Assembly: GCA_037893245.1 (NCBI GenBank)
Contig: JBAIAA010000262.1
Span: 558,001 to 622,000 of the forward strand
Direction of reading: 5' to 3'
Source: Crossaster papposus
Taxonomy: Eukaryota; Echinodermata; Asteroidea; Velatida; Solasteridae
DNA: 64,000 nucleotides
Positions 33,515 through 46,732 of this stretch are shown here, piece by piece. A model generated the notes under the pieces. It did not search any database and had not been told where the DNA came from. It saw nothing but the letters and a program-made list of their open reading frames with translations. The position numbers and the translations under genes were made by a program. Position 1 is the first letter of the stretch. The number at the start of each line of letters is the position of its first letter.

Positions 33515-36500
33515 CGCAGAGTAGTGCAGCGGGAGCGTGATGGGCCCATAGCCCAGAGGTCCGAGGACCAAAACCTCGCTTTGCTAACTAGGTATTTTTG
33601 CTTTACTGCTATTCACATTTAATAAATATTGTAGAATGTTTTTAGAATGTCTGCTTTAATTTTGTTTGCATTTTCAAAATTTACATGAGGCATAGTGGCG
33701 CAGTTGAAGCGTGCTGGGCCCATAACCCAGAGGTCCGAGGATCGAAACCTCGCTCTTCTAACAAGTTTTTGGTATGACATGAGGTACTCGACTCGGAGTG
33801 ACAAAGTAGACACTTTCTTGGTCAGTACCCGAGAGTTTGGTTGACCACAACCTCGGTCTGCTCAGGATAATTATTTTCTTGAAAGTGATTTCATTTTCAT
33901 TACAAATAGTTACGCAGAGTGGTGCCGTGGGAGCGTGATGGGCCCATAACCCAGAGGCCCGAGGACCGAAACCTCGCTCTGCTAAAGAGGTATTTTTGCT
34001 TCACTGTTATTCAAATTTAATAATTATTTTAGAATGTTTTTAGAATGTCTGCTTTTATTTTGTTTGTTGTTTTTCTAAATTTACATGAGGCATGGTGGCG
34101 CAGTGGAAGCTTGCTGGGCCTATAACCCAGAGTGCCGAGGATCAAAACCTCGTTCTGCTGCTAATAAGTTTTTGGTATGACTTGAAGTACTCGACTCAGA
34201 GTGACAAAGTAGACCCTTTCTTGGTCAGTAACCGAGAGTTCGGATGATCACAACCTCGGTCTGCTCAGGATAATTTTGTATTTGATAGGGATTTCATTTT
34301 CATTAAAAATAGTTACGCAGAGTAGTGCAGCGGGAGCGTGATGGGCCCATAGCCCAGAGGTCCGAGGACCAAAACCTCGCTTTGCTAACTAGGTATTTTT
34401 GCTTCACTGCTATTCACATTTAATAAATATTGTAGAATGTTTTTAGAATGTCTGCTTTAATTTTGTTTGCATTTTCAAAATTTACATGAGGCATAGTGGC
34501 GCAGTTGAAGCGTGCTGGGCCCATAACCCAGAGGTCCGAGGATCGAAACCTCGCTCTTCTAACAAGTTTTTGGTATGACATGAGGTACTCGACTCGGAGT
34601 GACAAAGTAGACACTTTCTTGGTCAGTACCCGAGAGTTTGGTTGACCACAACCTCGGTCTGCTCAGGATAATTATTTTCTTGAAAGTGATTTCATTTTCA
34701 TTACAAATAGTTACGCAGAGTGGTGCCGTGGGAGCGTGATGGGCCCATAACCCAGAGGCCCGAGGACCGAAACCTCGCTCTGCTAAAGAGGTATTTTTGC
34801 TTCACTGTTATTCAAATTTAATAATTATTTTAGAATGTTTTTAGAATGTCTGCTTTTATTTTGTTTGTTGTTTTTCTAAATTTACATGAGGCATGGTGGC
34901 GCAGTGGAAGCTTGCTGGGCCTATAACCCAGAGTGCCGAGGATCAAAACCTCGTTCTGCTGCTAATAAGTTTTTGGTATGACTTGAAGTACTCGACTCAG
35001 AGTGACAAAGTAGACCCTTTCTTGGTCAGTAACCGAGAGTTCGGATGATCACAACCTCGGTCTGCTCAGGATAATTTTGTATTTGATAGGGATTTCATTT
35101 TCATTAAAAATAGTTACGCAGAGTAGTGCAGCGGGAGCGTGATGGGCCCATAGCCCAGAGGTCCGAGGACCAAAACCTCGCTTTGCTAACTAGGTATTTT
35201 TGCTTCACTGTTATTCACATTTAATAAATATTGTAGAATGTTTTTAGAATGTCTGCTTTAATTTTGTTTGCATTTTCTAAATTTACATGAGGCATAGTGG
35301 CGCAGTTGAAGCGTGCTGGGCCCATAACCCAGAGGTCCGAGGATCGAAACCTCGCTCTTCTAACAAGTTTTTGGTATGACATGAGGTACTCGACTCGGAG
35401 TGACAAAGTAGACACTTTCTTGGTCAGTACCCGAGAGTTTGGTTGACCACAACCTCCGTCTGCTCAGGATAATTATTTTCTTGAAAGTGATTTCATTTTC
35501 ATTACAAATAGTTACGCAGAGTGGTGCCGTGGGAGCGTGATGGGCCCATAACCCAGAGGCCCGAGGACCGAAACCTCGCTCTGCTAAAGAGGTATTTTTG
35601 CTTCACTGTTATTCAAATTTAATAATTATTTTAGAATGTTTTTAGAATGTCTGCTTTTATTTTGTTTGTTGTTTTTCTAAATTTACATGAGGCATGGTGG
35701 CGCAGTGGAAGCTTGCTGGGCCTATAACCCAGAGTGCCGAGGATCAAAACCTCGTTCTGCTGCTAATAAGTTTTTGGTATGACTTGAAGTACTCGACTCA
35801 GAGTGACAAAGTAGACCCTTTCTTGGTCAGTAACCGAGAGTTCGGATGATCACAACCTCGGTCTGCTCAGGATAATTTTGTATTTGATAGGGATTTCATT
35901 TTCATTAAAAATAGTTACGCAGAGTAGTGCAGCGGGAGCGTGATGGGCCCATAGCCCAGAGGTCCGAGGACCAAAACCTCGCTTTGCTAACTAGGTATTT
36001 TTGCTTCACTGCTATTCACATTTAATAAATATTGTAGAATGTTTTTAGAATGTCTGCTTTAATTTTGTTTGCATTTTCAAAATCTACATGAGGCATAGTG
36101 GCGCAGTTGAAGCGTGCTGGGCCCATAACCCAGAGGTCCGAGGATCGAAACCTCGCTCTTCTAACAAGTTTTTGGTATGACATGAGGTACTCGACTCGGA
36201 GTGACAAAGTAGACACTTTCTTGGTCAGTACCCGAGAGTTTGGTTGACCACAACCTCGGTCTGCTCAGGATAATTATTTTCTTGAAAGTGATTTCATTTT
36301 CATTACAAATAGTTACGCAGAGTGGTGCCGTGGGAGCGTGATGGGCCCATAACCCAGAGGCCCGAGGACCGAAACCTCGCTCTGCTAAAGAGGTATTTTT
36401 GCTTCACTGTTATTCAAATTTAATAATTATTTTAGAATGTTTTTAGAATGTCTGCTTTTATTTTGTTTGTTGTTTTTCTAAATTTACATGAGGCATGGTG

Positions 36501-39500
36501 GCGCAGTGGAAGCTTGCTGGGCCTATAACCCAGAGTGCCGAGGATCAAAACCTCGTTCTGCTGCTAATAAGTTTTTGGTATGACTTGAAGTACTCGACTC
36601 AGAGTGACAAAGTAGACCCTTTCTTGGTCAGTAACCGAGAGTTCGGATGATCACAACCTCGGTCTGCTCAGGATAATTTTGTATTTGATAGGGATTTCAT
36701 TTTCATTAAAAATAGTTACGCAGAGTAGTGCAGCGGGAGCGTGATGGGCCCATAGCCCAGAGGTCCGAGGACCAAAACCTCGCTTTGCTAACTAGGTATT
36801 TTTGCTTCACTGCTATTCACATTTAATAAATATTGTAGAATGTTTTTAGAATGTCTGCTTTAATTTTGTTTGCATTTTCAAAATTTACATGAGGCATAGT
36901 GGCGCAGTTGAAGCGTGCTGGGCCCATAACCCAGAGGTCCGAGGATCGAAACCTCGCTCTTCTAACAAGTTTTTGGTATGACATGAGGTACTCGACTCGG
37001 AGTGACAAAGTAGACACTTTCTTGGTCAGTACCCGAGAGTTTGGTTGACCACAACCTCGGTCTGCTCAGGATAATTATTTTCTTGAAAGTGATTTCATTT
37101 TCATTACAAATAGTTACGCAGAGTGGTGCCGTGGGAGCGTGATGGGCCCATAACCCAGAGGCCCGAGGACCGAAACCTCGCTCTGCTAAAGAGGTATTTT
37201 TGCTTCACTGTTATTCAAATTTAATAGTTATTTTAGAATGTTTTTAGAATGTCTGCTTTTATTTTGTTTGTTGTTTTTCTAAATTTACATGAGGCATGGT
37301 GGCGCAGTGGAAGCTTGCTGGGCCTATAACCCAGAGTGCCAAGGATCAAAACCTCGTTCTGCTGCTAATAAGTTTTTGGTATGACTTGAAGTACTCGACT
37401 CAGAGTGACAAAGTAGACCCTTTCTTGGTCAGTAACCGAGAGTTCGGATGATCACAACCTCGGTCTGCTCAGGATAATTTTGTATTTGATAGGGATTTCA
37501 TTTTCATTAAAAATAGTTACGCAGAGTAGTGCAGCGGGAGCGTGATGGGCCCATGGCCCAGAGGTCCGAGGACCAAAACCTCGCTTTGCTAACTAGGTAT
37601 TTTTGCTTCACTGCTATTCACATTTAATAAATATTGTAGAATGTTTTTAGAATGTCTGCTTTAATTTTGTTTGCATTTTCAAAATCTACATGAGGCATAG
37701 TGGCGCAGTTGAAGCGTGCTGGGCCCATAACCCAGAGGTCCGAGGATCGAAACCTCGCTCTTCTAACAAGTTTTTGGTATGACATGAGGTACTCGACTCG
37801 GAGTGACAAAGTAGACACTTTCTTGGTCAGTACCCGAGAGTTTGGTTGACCACAACCTCGGTCTGCTCAGGATAATTATTTTCTTGAAAGTGATTTCATT
37901 TTCATTACAAATAGTTACGCAGAGTGGTGCCGTGGGAGCGTGATGGGCCCATAACCCAGAGGCCCGAGGACCGAAACCTCGCTCTGCTAAAGAGGTATTT
38001 TTGCTTCACTGTTATTCAAATTTAATAATTATTTTAGAATGTTTTTAGAATGTCTGCTTTTATTTTGTTTGTTGTTTTTCTAAATTTACATGAGGCATGG
38101 TGGCGCAGTGAAAGCTTGCTGGGCCTATAACCCAGAGTGCCGAGGATCAAAACCTCGTTCTGCTGCTAATAAGTTTTTGGTATGACTTGAAGTACTCGAC
38201 TCAGAGTGACAAAGTAGACCCTTTCTTGGTCAGTAACCGAGAGTTCGGATGATCACAACCTCGGTCTGCTCAGGATAATTTTGTATTTGATAGGGATTTC
38301 ATTTTCATTAAAAATAGTTACGCAGAGTAGTGCAGCGGGAGCGTGATGGGCCCATAGCCCAGAGGTCCGAGGACCAAAACCTCGCTTTGCTAACTAGGTA
38401 TTTTTGCTTCACTGCTATTCACATTTAATAAATATTGTAGAATGTTTTTAGAATGTCTGCTTTAATTTTGTTTGCATTTTCTAAATCTACATGAGGCATA
38501 GTGGCGCAGTTGAAGCGTGCTGGGCCCATAACCCAGAGGTCCGAGGATCGAAACCTCGCTCTTCTAACAAGTTTTTGGTATGACATGAGGTACTCGACTC
38601 GGAGTGACAAAGTAGACACTTTCTTGGTCAGTACCCGAGAGTTTGGTTGACCACAACCTCGGTCTGCTCAGGATAATTATTTTCTTGAAAGTGATTTCAT
38701 TTTCATTACAAATAGTTACGCAGAGTGGTGCCGTGGGAGCGTGATGGGCCCATAACCCAGAGGCCCGAGGACCGAAACCTCGCTCTGCTAAAGAGGTATT
38801 TTTGCTTCACTGTTATTCAAATTTAATAATTATTTTAGAATGTTTTTAGAATGTCTGCTTTTATTTTGTTTGTTGTTTTTCTAAATTTACATGAGGCATG
38901 GTGGCGCAGTGGAAGCTTGCTGGGCCTATAACCCAGAGTGCCGAGGATCAAAACCTCGTTCTGCTGCTAATAAGTTTTTGGTATGACTTGAAGTACTCGA
39001 CTCAGAGTGACAAAGTAGACCCTTTCTTGGTCAGTAACCGAGAGTTCGGATGATCACAACCTCGGTCTGCTCAGGATAATTTTGTATTTGATAGGGATTT
39101 CATTTTCATTAAAAATAGTTACGCAGAGTAGTGCAGCGGGAGCGTGATGGGCCCATAGCCCAGAGGTCCGAGGACCAAAACCTCGCTTTGCTAACTAGGT
39201 ATTTTTGCTTCACTGCTATTCACATTTAATAAATATTGTAGAATGTTTTTAGAATGTCTGCTTTAATTTTGTTTGCATTTTCTAAATTTACATGAGGCAT
39301 AGTGGCGCAGTTGAAGCGTGCTGGGCCCATAACCCAGAGGTCCGAGGATCGAAACCTCGCTCTTCTAACAAGTTTTTGGTATGACATGAGGTACTCGACT
39401 CGGAGTGACAAAGTAGACACTTTCTTGGTCAGTACCCGAGAGTTTGGTTGACAACAACCTCGGTCTGCTCAGGATAATTATTTTCTTGAAAGTGATTTCA

Positions 39501-42500
39501 TTTTCATTACAAATAGTTACGCAGAGTGGTGCCGTGGGAGCGTGATGGGCCCATAACCCAGAGGCCCGAGGACCGAAACCTCGCTCTGCTAAAGAGGTAT
39601 TTTTGCTTCACTGTTATTCAAATTTAATAATTATTTTAGAATGTTTTTAGAATGTCTGCTTTTATTTTGTTTGTTGTTTTTCTAAATTTACATGAGGCAT
39701 GGTGGCGCAGTGGAAGCTTGCTGGGCCTATAACCCAGAGTGCCGAGGATCAAAACCTCGTTCTGCTGCTAATAAGTTTTTGGTATGACTTGAAGTACTCG
39801 ACTCAGAGTGACAAAGTAGACCCTTTCTTGGTCAGTAACCGAGAGTTCGGATGATCACAACCTCGGTCTGCTCAGGATAATTTTGTATTTGATAGGGATT
39901 TCATTTTCATTAAAAATAGTTACGCAGAGTAGTGCAGCGGGAGCGTGATGGGCCCATAGCCCAGAGGTCCGAGGACCAAAACCTCGCTTTGCTAACTAGG
40001 TATTTTTGCTTCACTGCTATTCACATTTAATAAATATTGTAGAATGTTTTTAGAATGTCTGCTTTAATTTTGTTTGCATTTTCTAAATTTACATGAGGCA
40101 TAGTGGCGCAGTTGAAGCGTGCTGGGCCCATAACCCAGAGGTCCGAGGATCGAAACCTCGCTCTTCTAACAAGTTTTTGGTATGACATGAGGTACTCGAC
40201 TCGGAGTGACAAAGTAGACACTTTCTTGGTCAGTACCCGAGAGTTTGGTTGACCACAACCTCGGTCTGCTCAGGATAATTATTTTCTTGAAAGTGATTTC
40301 ATTTTCATTACAAATAGTTACGCAGAGTGGTGCCGTGGGAGCGTGATGGGCCCATAACCCAGAGGCCCGAGGACCGAAACCTCGCTCTGCTAAAGAGGTA
40401 TTTTTGCTTCACTGTTATTCAAATTTAATAATTATTTTAGAATGTTTTTAGAATGTCTGCTTTTATTTTGTTTGTTGTTTTTGTAAATTTACATGAGGCA
40501 TGGTGGCGCAGTGGAAGCTTGCTGGGCCTATAACCCAGAGTGCCGAGGATCAAAACCTCGTTCTGCTGCTAATAAGTTTTTGGTATGACTTGAAGTACTC
40601 GACTCAGAGTGACAAAGTAGACCCTTTCTTGGTCAGTAACCGAGAGTTCGGATGATCACAACCTCGGTCTGCTCAGGATAATTTTGTATTTGATAGGGAT
40701 TTCATTTTCATTAAAAATAGTTACGCAGAGTAGTGCAGCGGGAGCGTGATGGGCCCATAGCCCAGAGGTCCGAGGACCAAAACCTCGCTTTGCTAACTAG
40801 GTATTTTTGCTTCACTGCTATTCACATTTAATAAATATTGTAGAATGTTTTTAGAATGTCTGCTTTAATTTTGTTTGCATTTTCAAAATTTACATGAGGC
40901 ATAGTGGCGCAGTTGAAGCGTGCTGGGCCCATAACCCAGAGGTCCGAGGATCGAAACCTCGCTCTTCTAACAAGTTTTTGGTATGACATGAGGTACTCGA
41001 CTCGGAGTGACAAAGTAGACACTTTCTTGGTCAGTACCCGAGAGTTTGGTTGACCACAACCTCGGTCTGCTCAGGATAATTATTTTCTTGAAAGTGATTT
41101 CATTTTCATTACAAATAGTTACGCAGAGTGGTGCCGTGGGAGCGTGATGGGCCCATAACCCAGAGGCCCGAGGACCGAAACCTCGCTCTGCTAAAGAGGT
41201 ATTTTTGCTTCACTGTTATTCAAATTTAATAATTATTTTAGAATGTTTTTAGAATGTCTGCTTTTATTTTGTTTGTTGTTTTTCTAAATTTACATGAGGC
41301 ATGGTGGCGCAGTGGAAGCTTGCTGGGCCTATAACCCAGAGTGCCGAGGATCAAAACCTCGTTCTGCTGCTAATAAGTTTTTGGTATGACTTGAAGTACT
41401 CGACTCAGAGTGACAAAGTAGACCCTTTCTTGGTCAGTAACCGAGAGTTCGGATGATCACAACCTCGGTCTGCTCAGGATAATTTTGTATTTGATAGGGA
41501 TTTCATTTTGATTAAAAATAGTTACGCAGAGTAGTGCAGCGGGAGCGTGATGGGCCCATAGCCCAGAGGTCCGAGGACCAAAACCTCGCTTTGCTAACTA
41601 GGTATTTTTGCTTCACTGCTATTCACATTTAATAAATATTGTAGAATGTTTTTAGAATGTCTGCTTTAATTTTGTTTGCATTTTCAAAATTTACATGAGG
41701 CATAGTGGCGCAGTTGAAGCGTGCTCGGCCCATAACCCAGAGGTCCGAGGATCGAAACCTCGCTCTTCTAACAAGTTTTTGGTATGACATGAGGTACTCG
41801 ACTCGGAGTGACAAAGTAGACACTTTCTTGGTCAGTACCCGAGAGTTTGGTTGACCACAACCTCGGTCTGCTCAGGATAATTATTTTCTTGAAAGTGATT
41901 TCATTTTCATTACAAATAGTTACGCAGAGTGGTGCCGTGGGAGCGTGATGGGCCCATAACCCAGAGGCCCGAGGACCGAAACCTCGCTCTGCTAAAGAGG
42001 TATTTTTGCTTCACTGTTATTCAAATTTAATAATTATTTTAGAATGTTTTTAGAATGTCTGCTTTTATTTTGTTTGTTGTTTTTCTAAATTTACATGAGG
42101 CATGGTGGCGCAGTGGAAGCTTGCTGGGCCTATAACCCAGAGTGCCGAGGATCAAAACCTCGTTCTGCTGCTAATAAGTTTTTGGTATGACTTGAAGTAC
42201 TCGACTCAGAGTGACAAAGTAGACCCTTTCTTGGTCAGTAACCGAGAGTTCGGATGATCACAACCTCGGTCTGCTCAGGATAATTTTGTATTTGATAGGG
42301 ATTTCATTTTCATTAAAAATAGTTACGCAGAGTAGTGCAGCGGGAGCGTGATGGGCCCATAGCCCAGAGGTCCGAGGACCAAAACCTCGCTTTGCTAACT
42401 AGGTATTTTTGCTTCACTGCTATTCACATTTAATAAATATTGTAGAATGTTTTTAGAATGTCTGCTTTAATTTTGTTTGCATTTTCTAAATCTACATGAG

Positions 42501-45500
42501 GCATAGTGGCGCAGTTGAAGCGTGCTGGGCCCATAACCCAGAGGTCCGAGGATCGAAACCTCGCTCTTCTAACAAGTTTTTGGTATGACATGAGGTACTC
42601 GACTCGGAGTGACAAAGTAGACACTTTCTTGGTCAGTACCCGAGAGTTTGGTTGACCACAACCTCGGTCTGCTCAGGATAATTATTTTCTTGAAAGTGAT
42701 TTCATTTTCATTACAAATAGTTACGCAGAGTGGTGCCGTGGGAGCGTGATGGGCCCATAACCCAGAGGCCCGAGGACCGAAACCTCGCTCTGCTAAAGAG
42801 GTATTTTTGCTTCACTGTTATTCAAATTTAATAATTATTTTAGAATGTTTTTAGAATGTCTGCTTTTATTTTGTTTGTTGTTTTTCTAAATTTACATGAG
42901 GCATGGTGGCGCAGTGGAAGCTTGCTGGGCCTATAACCCAGAGTGCCGAGGATCAAAACCTCGTTCTGCTGCTAATAAGTTTTTGGTATGACTTGAAGTA
43001 CTCGACTCAGAGTGACAAAGTAGACCCTTTCTTGGTCAGTAACCGAGAGTTCGGATGATCACAACCTCGGTCTGCTCAGGATAATTTTGTATTTGATAGG
43101 GATTTCATTTTCATTAAAAATAGTTACGCAGAGTAGTGCAGCGGGAGCGTGATGGGCCCATAGCCCAGAGGTCCGAGGACCAAAACCTCGCTTTGCTAAC
43201 TAGGTATTTTTGCTTCACTGCTATTCACATTTAATAAATATTGTAGAATGTTTTTAGAATGTCTGCTTTAATTTTGTTTGCATTTTCAAAATTTACATGA
43301 GGCATAGTGGCGCAGTTGAAGCGTGCTGGGCCCATAACCCAGAGGTCCGAGGATCGAAACCTCGCTCTTCCAACAAGTTTTTGGTATGACATGAGGTACT
43401 CGACTCGGAGTGACAAAGTAGACACTTTCTTGGTCAGTACCCGAGAGTTTGGTTGACCACAACCTCGGTCTGCTCAGGATAATTATTTTCTTGAAAGTGA
43501 TTTCATTTTCATTACAAATAGTTACGCAGAGTGGTGCCGTGGGAGCGTGATGGGCCCATAACCCAGAGGCCCGAGGACCGAAACCTCGCTCTGCTAAAGA
43601 GGTATTTTTGCTTCACTGTTATTCAAATTTAATAATTATTTTAGAATGTTTTTAGAATGTCTGCTTTTATTTTGTTTGTTGTTTTTATAAATTTACATGA
43701 GGCATGGTGGCGCAGTGGAAGCTTGCTGGGCCTATAATCCAGAGTGCCGAGGATCAAAACCTCGTTCTGCTGCTAATAAGTTTTTGGTATGACTTGAAGT
43801 ACTCCACTCAGAGTGACAAAGTAGACCCTTTCTTGGTCAGTAACCGAGAGTTCGGATGATCACAACCTCGGTCTGCTCAGGATAATTTTGTATTTGATAG
43901 GGATTTCATTTTCATTAAAAATAGTTACGCAGAGTAGTGCAGCGGGAGCGTGATGGGCCCATAGCCCAGAGGTCCGAGGACCAAAACCTCGCTTTGCTAA
44001 CTAGGTATTTTTGCTTCACTGCTATTCACATTTAATAAATATTGTAGAATGTTTTTAGAATGTCTGCTTTAATTTTGTTTGCATTTTCAAAATTTACATG
44101 AGGCATAGTGGCGCAGTTGAAGCGTGCTGGGCCCATAACCCAGAGGTCCGAGGATCGAAACCTCGCTCTTCTAACAAGTTTTTGGTATGACATGAGGTAC
44201 TCGACTCGGAGTGACAAAGTAGACACTTTCTTGGTCAGTACCCGAGAGTTTGGTTGACCACAACCTCGGTCTGCTCAGGATAATTATTTTCTTGAAAGTG
44301 ATTTCATTTTCATTACAAATAGTTACGCAGAGTGGTGCCGTGGGAGCGTGATGGGCCCATAACCCAGAGGCCCGAGGACCGAAACCTCGCTCTGCTAAAG
44401 AGGTATTTTTGCTTCACTGTTATTCAAATTTAATAATTATTTTAGAATGTTTTTAGAATGTCTGCTTTTATTTTGTTTGTTGTTTTTCTAAATTTACATG
44501 AGGCATGGTGGCGCAGTGGAAGCTTGCTGGGCCTATAACCCAGAGTGCCGAGGATCAAAACCTCGTTCTGCTGCTAATAAGTTTTTGGTATGACTTGAGG
44601 TACTCGACTCAGAGTGACAAAGTAGACCCTTTCTTGGTCAGTAACCGAGAGTTCGGATGATCACAACCTCGGTCTGCTCAGGATAATTTTGTATTTGATA
44701 GGGATTTCATTTTCATTAAAAATATTTACGCAGAGTAGTGCAGCGGGAGCGTGATGGGCCCATAGCCCAGAGGTCCGAGGACCAAAACCTCGCTTTGCTA
44801 ACTAGGTATTTTTGCTTCACTGCTATTCACATTTAATAAAATATTGTAGAATGTTTTTAGAATGTCTGCTTTAATTTTGTTTTCATTTTCAAAATTTACA
44901 TGAGGCATAGTGGCGCAGTTGAAGCGTGCTGGGCCCATAACCCAGAGGTCCGAGGATCGAAACCTCGCTCTTCTAACAAGTTTTTGGTATGACATGAGGT
45001 ACTCGACTCGGAGTGACAAAGTAGACACTTTCTTGGTCAGTACCCGAGAGTTTGGTTGACCACAACCTCGGTCTGCTCAGGATAATTATTTTCTTGAAAG
45101 TGATTTCATTTTCATTACAAATAGTTACGCAGAGTGGTGCCGTGGGAGCGTGATGGGCCCATAACCCAGAGGCCCGAGGACCGAAACCTCGCTCTGCTAA
45201 AGAGGTATTTTTGCTTCACTGTTATTCAAATTTAATAATTATTTTAGAATGTTTTTAGAATGTCTGCTTTTATTTTGTTTGTTGTTTTTCTAAATTTACA
45301 TGAGGCATGGTGGCGCAGTAGAAGCTTGCTGGGCCTATAACCCAGAGTGCCGAGGATCAAAACCTCGTTCTGCTGCTAATAAGTTTTTGGTATGACTTGA
45401 AGTACTCGACTCAGAGTGACAAAGTAGACCCTTTCTTGGTCAGTAACCGAGAGTTCGGATGATCACAACCTCGGTCTGCTCAGGATAATTTTGTATTTGA

Positions 45501-45530
45501 TAGGGATTTCATTTTCATTAAAAATAGTTA
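33515..45530 (+). repeat. Fifteen rather uniform units
   Basis: This run lacks the six-type marker order. Units differ by scattered substitutions and by two recurrent markers before B: TAAATTTAC (with T) and AAATCTACATG. Both occur together in the units whose C copies are at 38719 and 42724. One unit (C copy at 41923) has GTGCTCGGCCC in copy B, a change that reappears at 52270 and 57008. The last unit has one extra A in the A-B spacer near 44840. Confidence 0.8.
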
Positions 45531-46732
45531 CGCAGAGTAGTGCAGCGGGAGCGTGATGGGCCCATAGCCCAGAGGTCCGAGGACCAAAACCTTGCTTTGC
45601 TAACTAGGTATTTTTGCTTCACTGCTATTCACATTTAATAAATATTGTAGAATGTTTTTAGAATGTCTGCTCTAATTTTGTTTGCATTTTCAAAATTTAC
45701 ATGAGGCATAGTGGCGCAGTTGAAGCGTGCTGGGCCCATAACCCAGAGGTCCGAGGATCGAAACCTCGCTCTTCTCACAAGTTTTTGGTATGACATGAGG
45801 TACTCGACTCGGAGTGACAAATTAGACACTTTCTTGGTCAGTACCCGAGAGTTTGGTTGACCACAACCTCGGTCTGCTCAGGAAAATTATTTTCTTGAAA
45901 GTGATTTCATTTTCATTACAAATAGTTACGCAGAGTGGTGCCGTGGGAGCGTGATGGGCCCATAACCCAGAGGCCCGAGGACCGAAACCTCGCTCTGCTA
46001 AAGAGGTATTTTTGCTTCACTGTTATTCAAATTTAATAATTATTTTAGAATGTTTTTAGAATGTCTGCTTTTATTTTGTTTGTTGTTTTTCTAAATTTAC
46101 ATGAGGCATGGTGGCGCAGTGGAAGCTTGCTGGGCCTATAACCCAGAGTGCCGAGGATCAAAACCTCGTTCTGCTGCTAATAAGTTTTTGGTATGACTTG
46201 AGGTACTCGACTCAGAGTGACAAAGTAGACCCTTTCTTGGTCAGTAACCGAGAGTTCGGATGATCACAACCTCGGTCTGCTCAGGATAATTTTGTATTTG
46301 ATAGGGATTTCATTTTCATTAAAAATAGTTACGCAGAGTAGTGCAGCGGGAGCGTGATGGGCCCATAGCCCAGAGGTCCGAGGACCAAAACCTCGCTTTG
46401 CTAACTAGGTATTTTTGCTTCACTGCTATTCACATTTAATAAATATTGTAGAATGTTTTTAGAATGTCTGCTTTAATTTTGTTTGCATTTTCAAAATTTA
46501 CATGAGGCATAGTGGCGCAGTAGAAGCTTGCTGGGCCTATAACCCAGAGTGCCGAGGATCAAAACCTCGTTCTGCTGCTAATAAGTTTTTGGTATGACTT
46601 GAAGTACTCGACTCAGAGTGACAAAGTAGACCCTTTCTTGGTCAGTAACCGAGAGTTCGGATGATCACAACCTCGGTCTGCTCAGGATAATTTTGTATTT
46701 GATAGGGATTTCATTTTCATTAAAAATAGTTA
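45531..46732 (+). repeat. One unit plus a 401-bp half-unit
   Basis: A normal type-1 unit (45531-46331) is followed by A copy 46332, a hybrid B/D copy, an F relic, and then the A copy of the next unit at 46733. The C copy and one half of the dimer are missing. Shared private changes (CTTCTCACAAG near 45775 and 46976; AGGAAAATTATT near 45880 and 47082) show that the type-1 unit was itself duplicated with a 1,202-bp offset. Confidence 0.85.
46506..46577 (+). tRNA. Hybrid B/D iMet-like copy (anticodon TAT)
   Basis: The 5' end (GGCATAGTGGCGCAG) is from copy B. The rest (TAGAAGCTTGCTGGGCCTAT and onward) is from a D copy that carries the rare GCAGTAGAAGC change seen at about 45316. The switch falls within the shared GGCGCAG of the A-box. 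The anticodon is TAT as in D. Confidence 0.85.
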
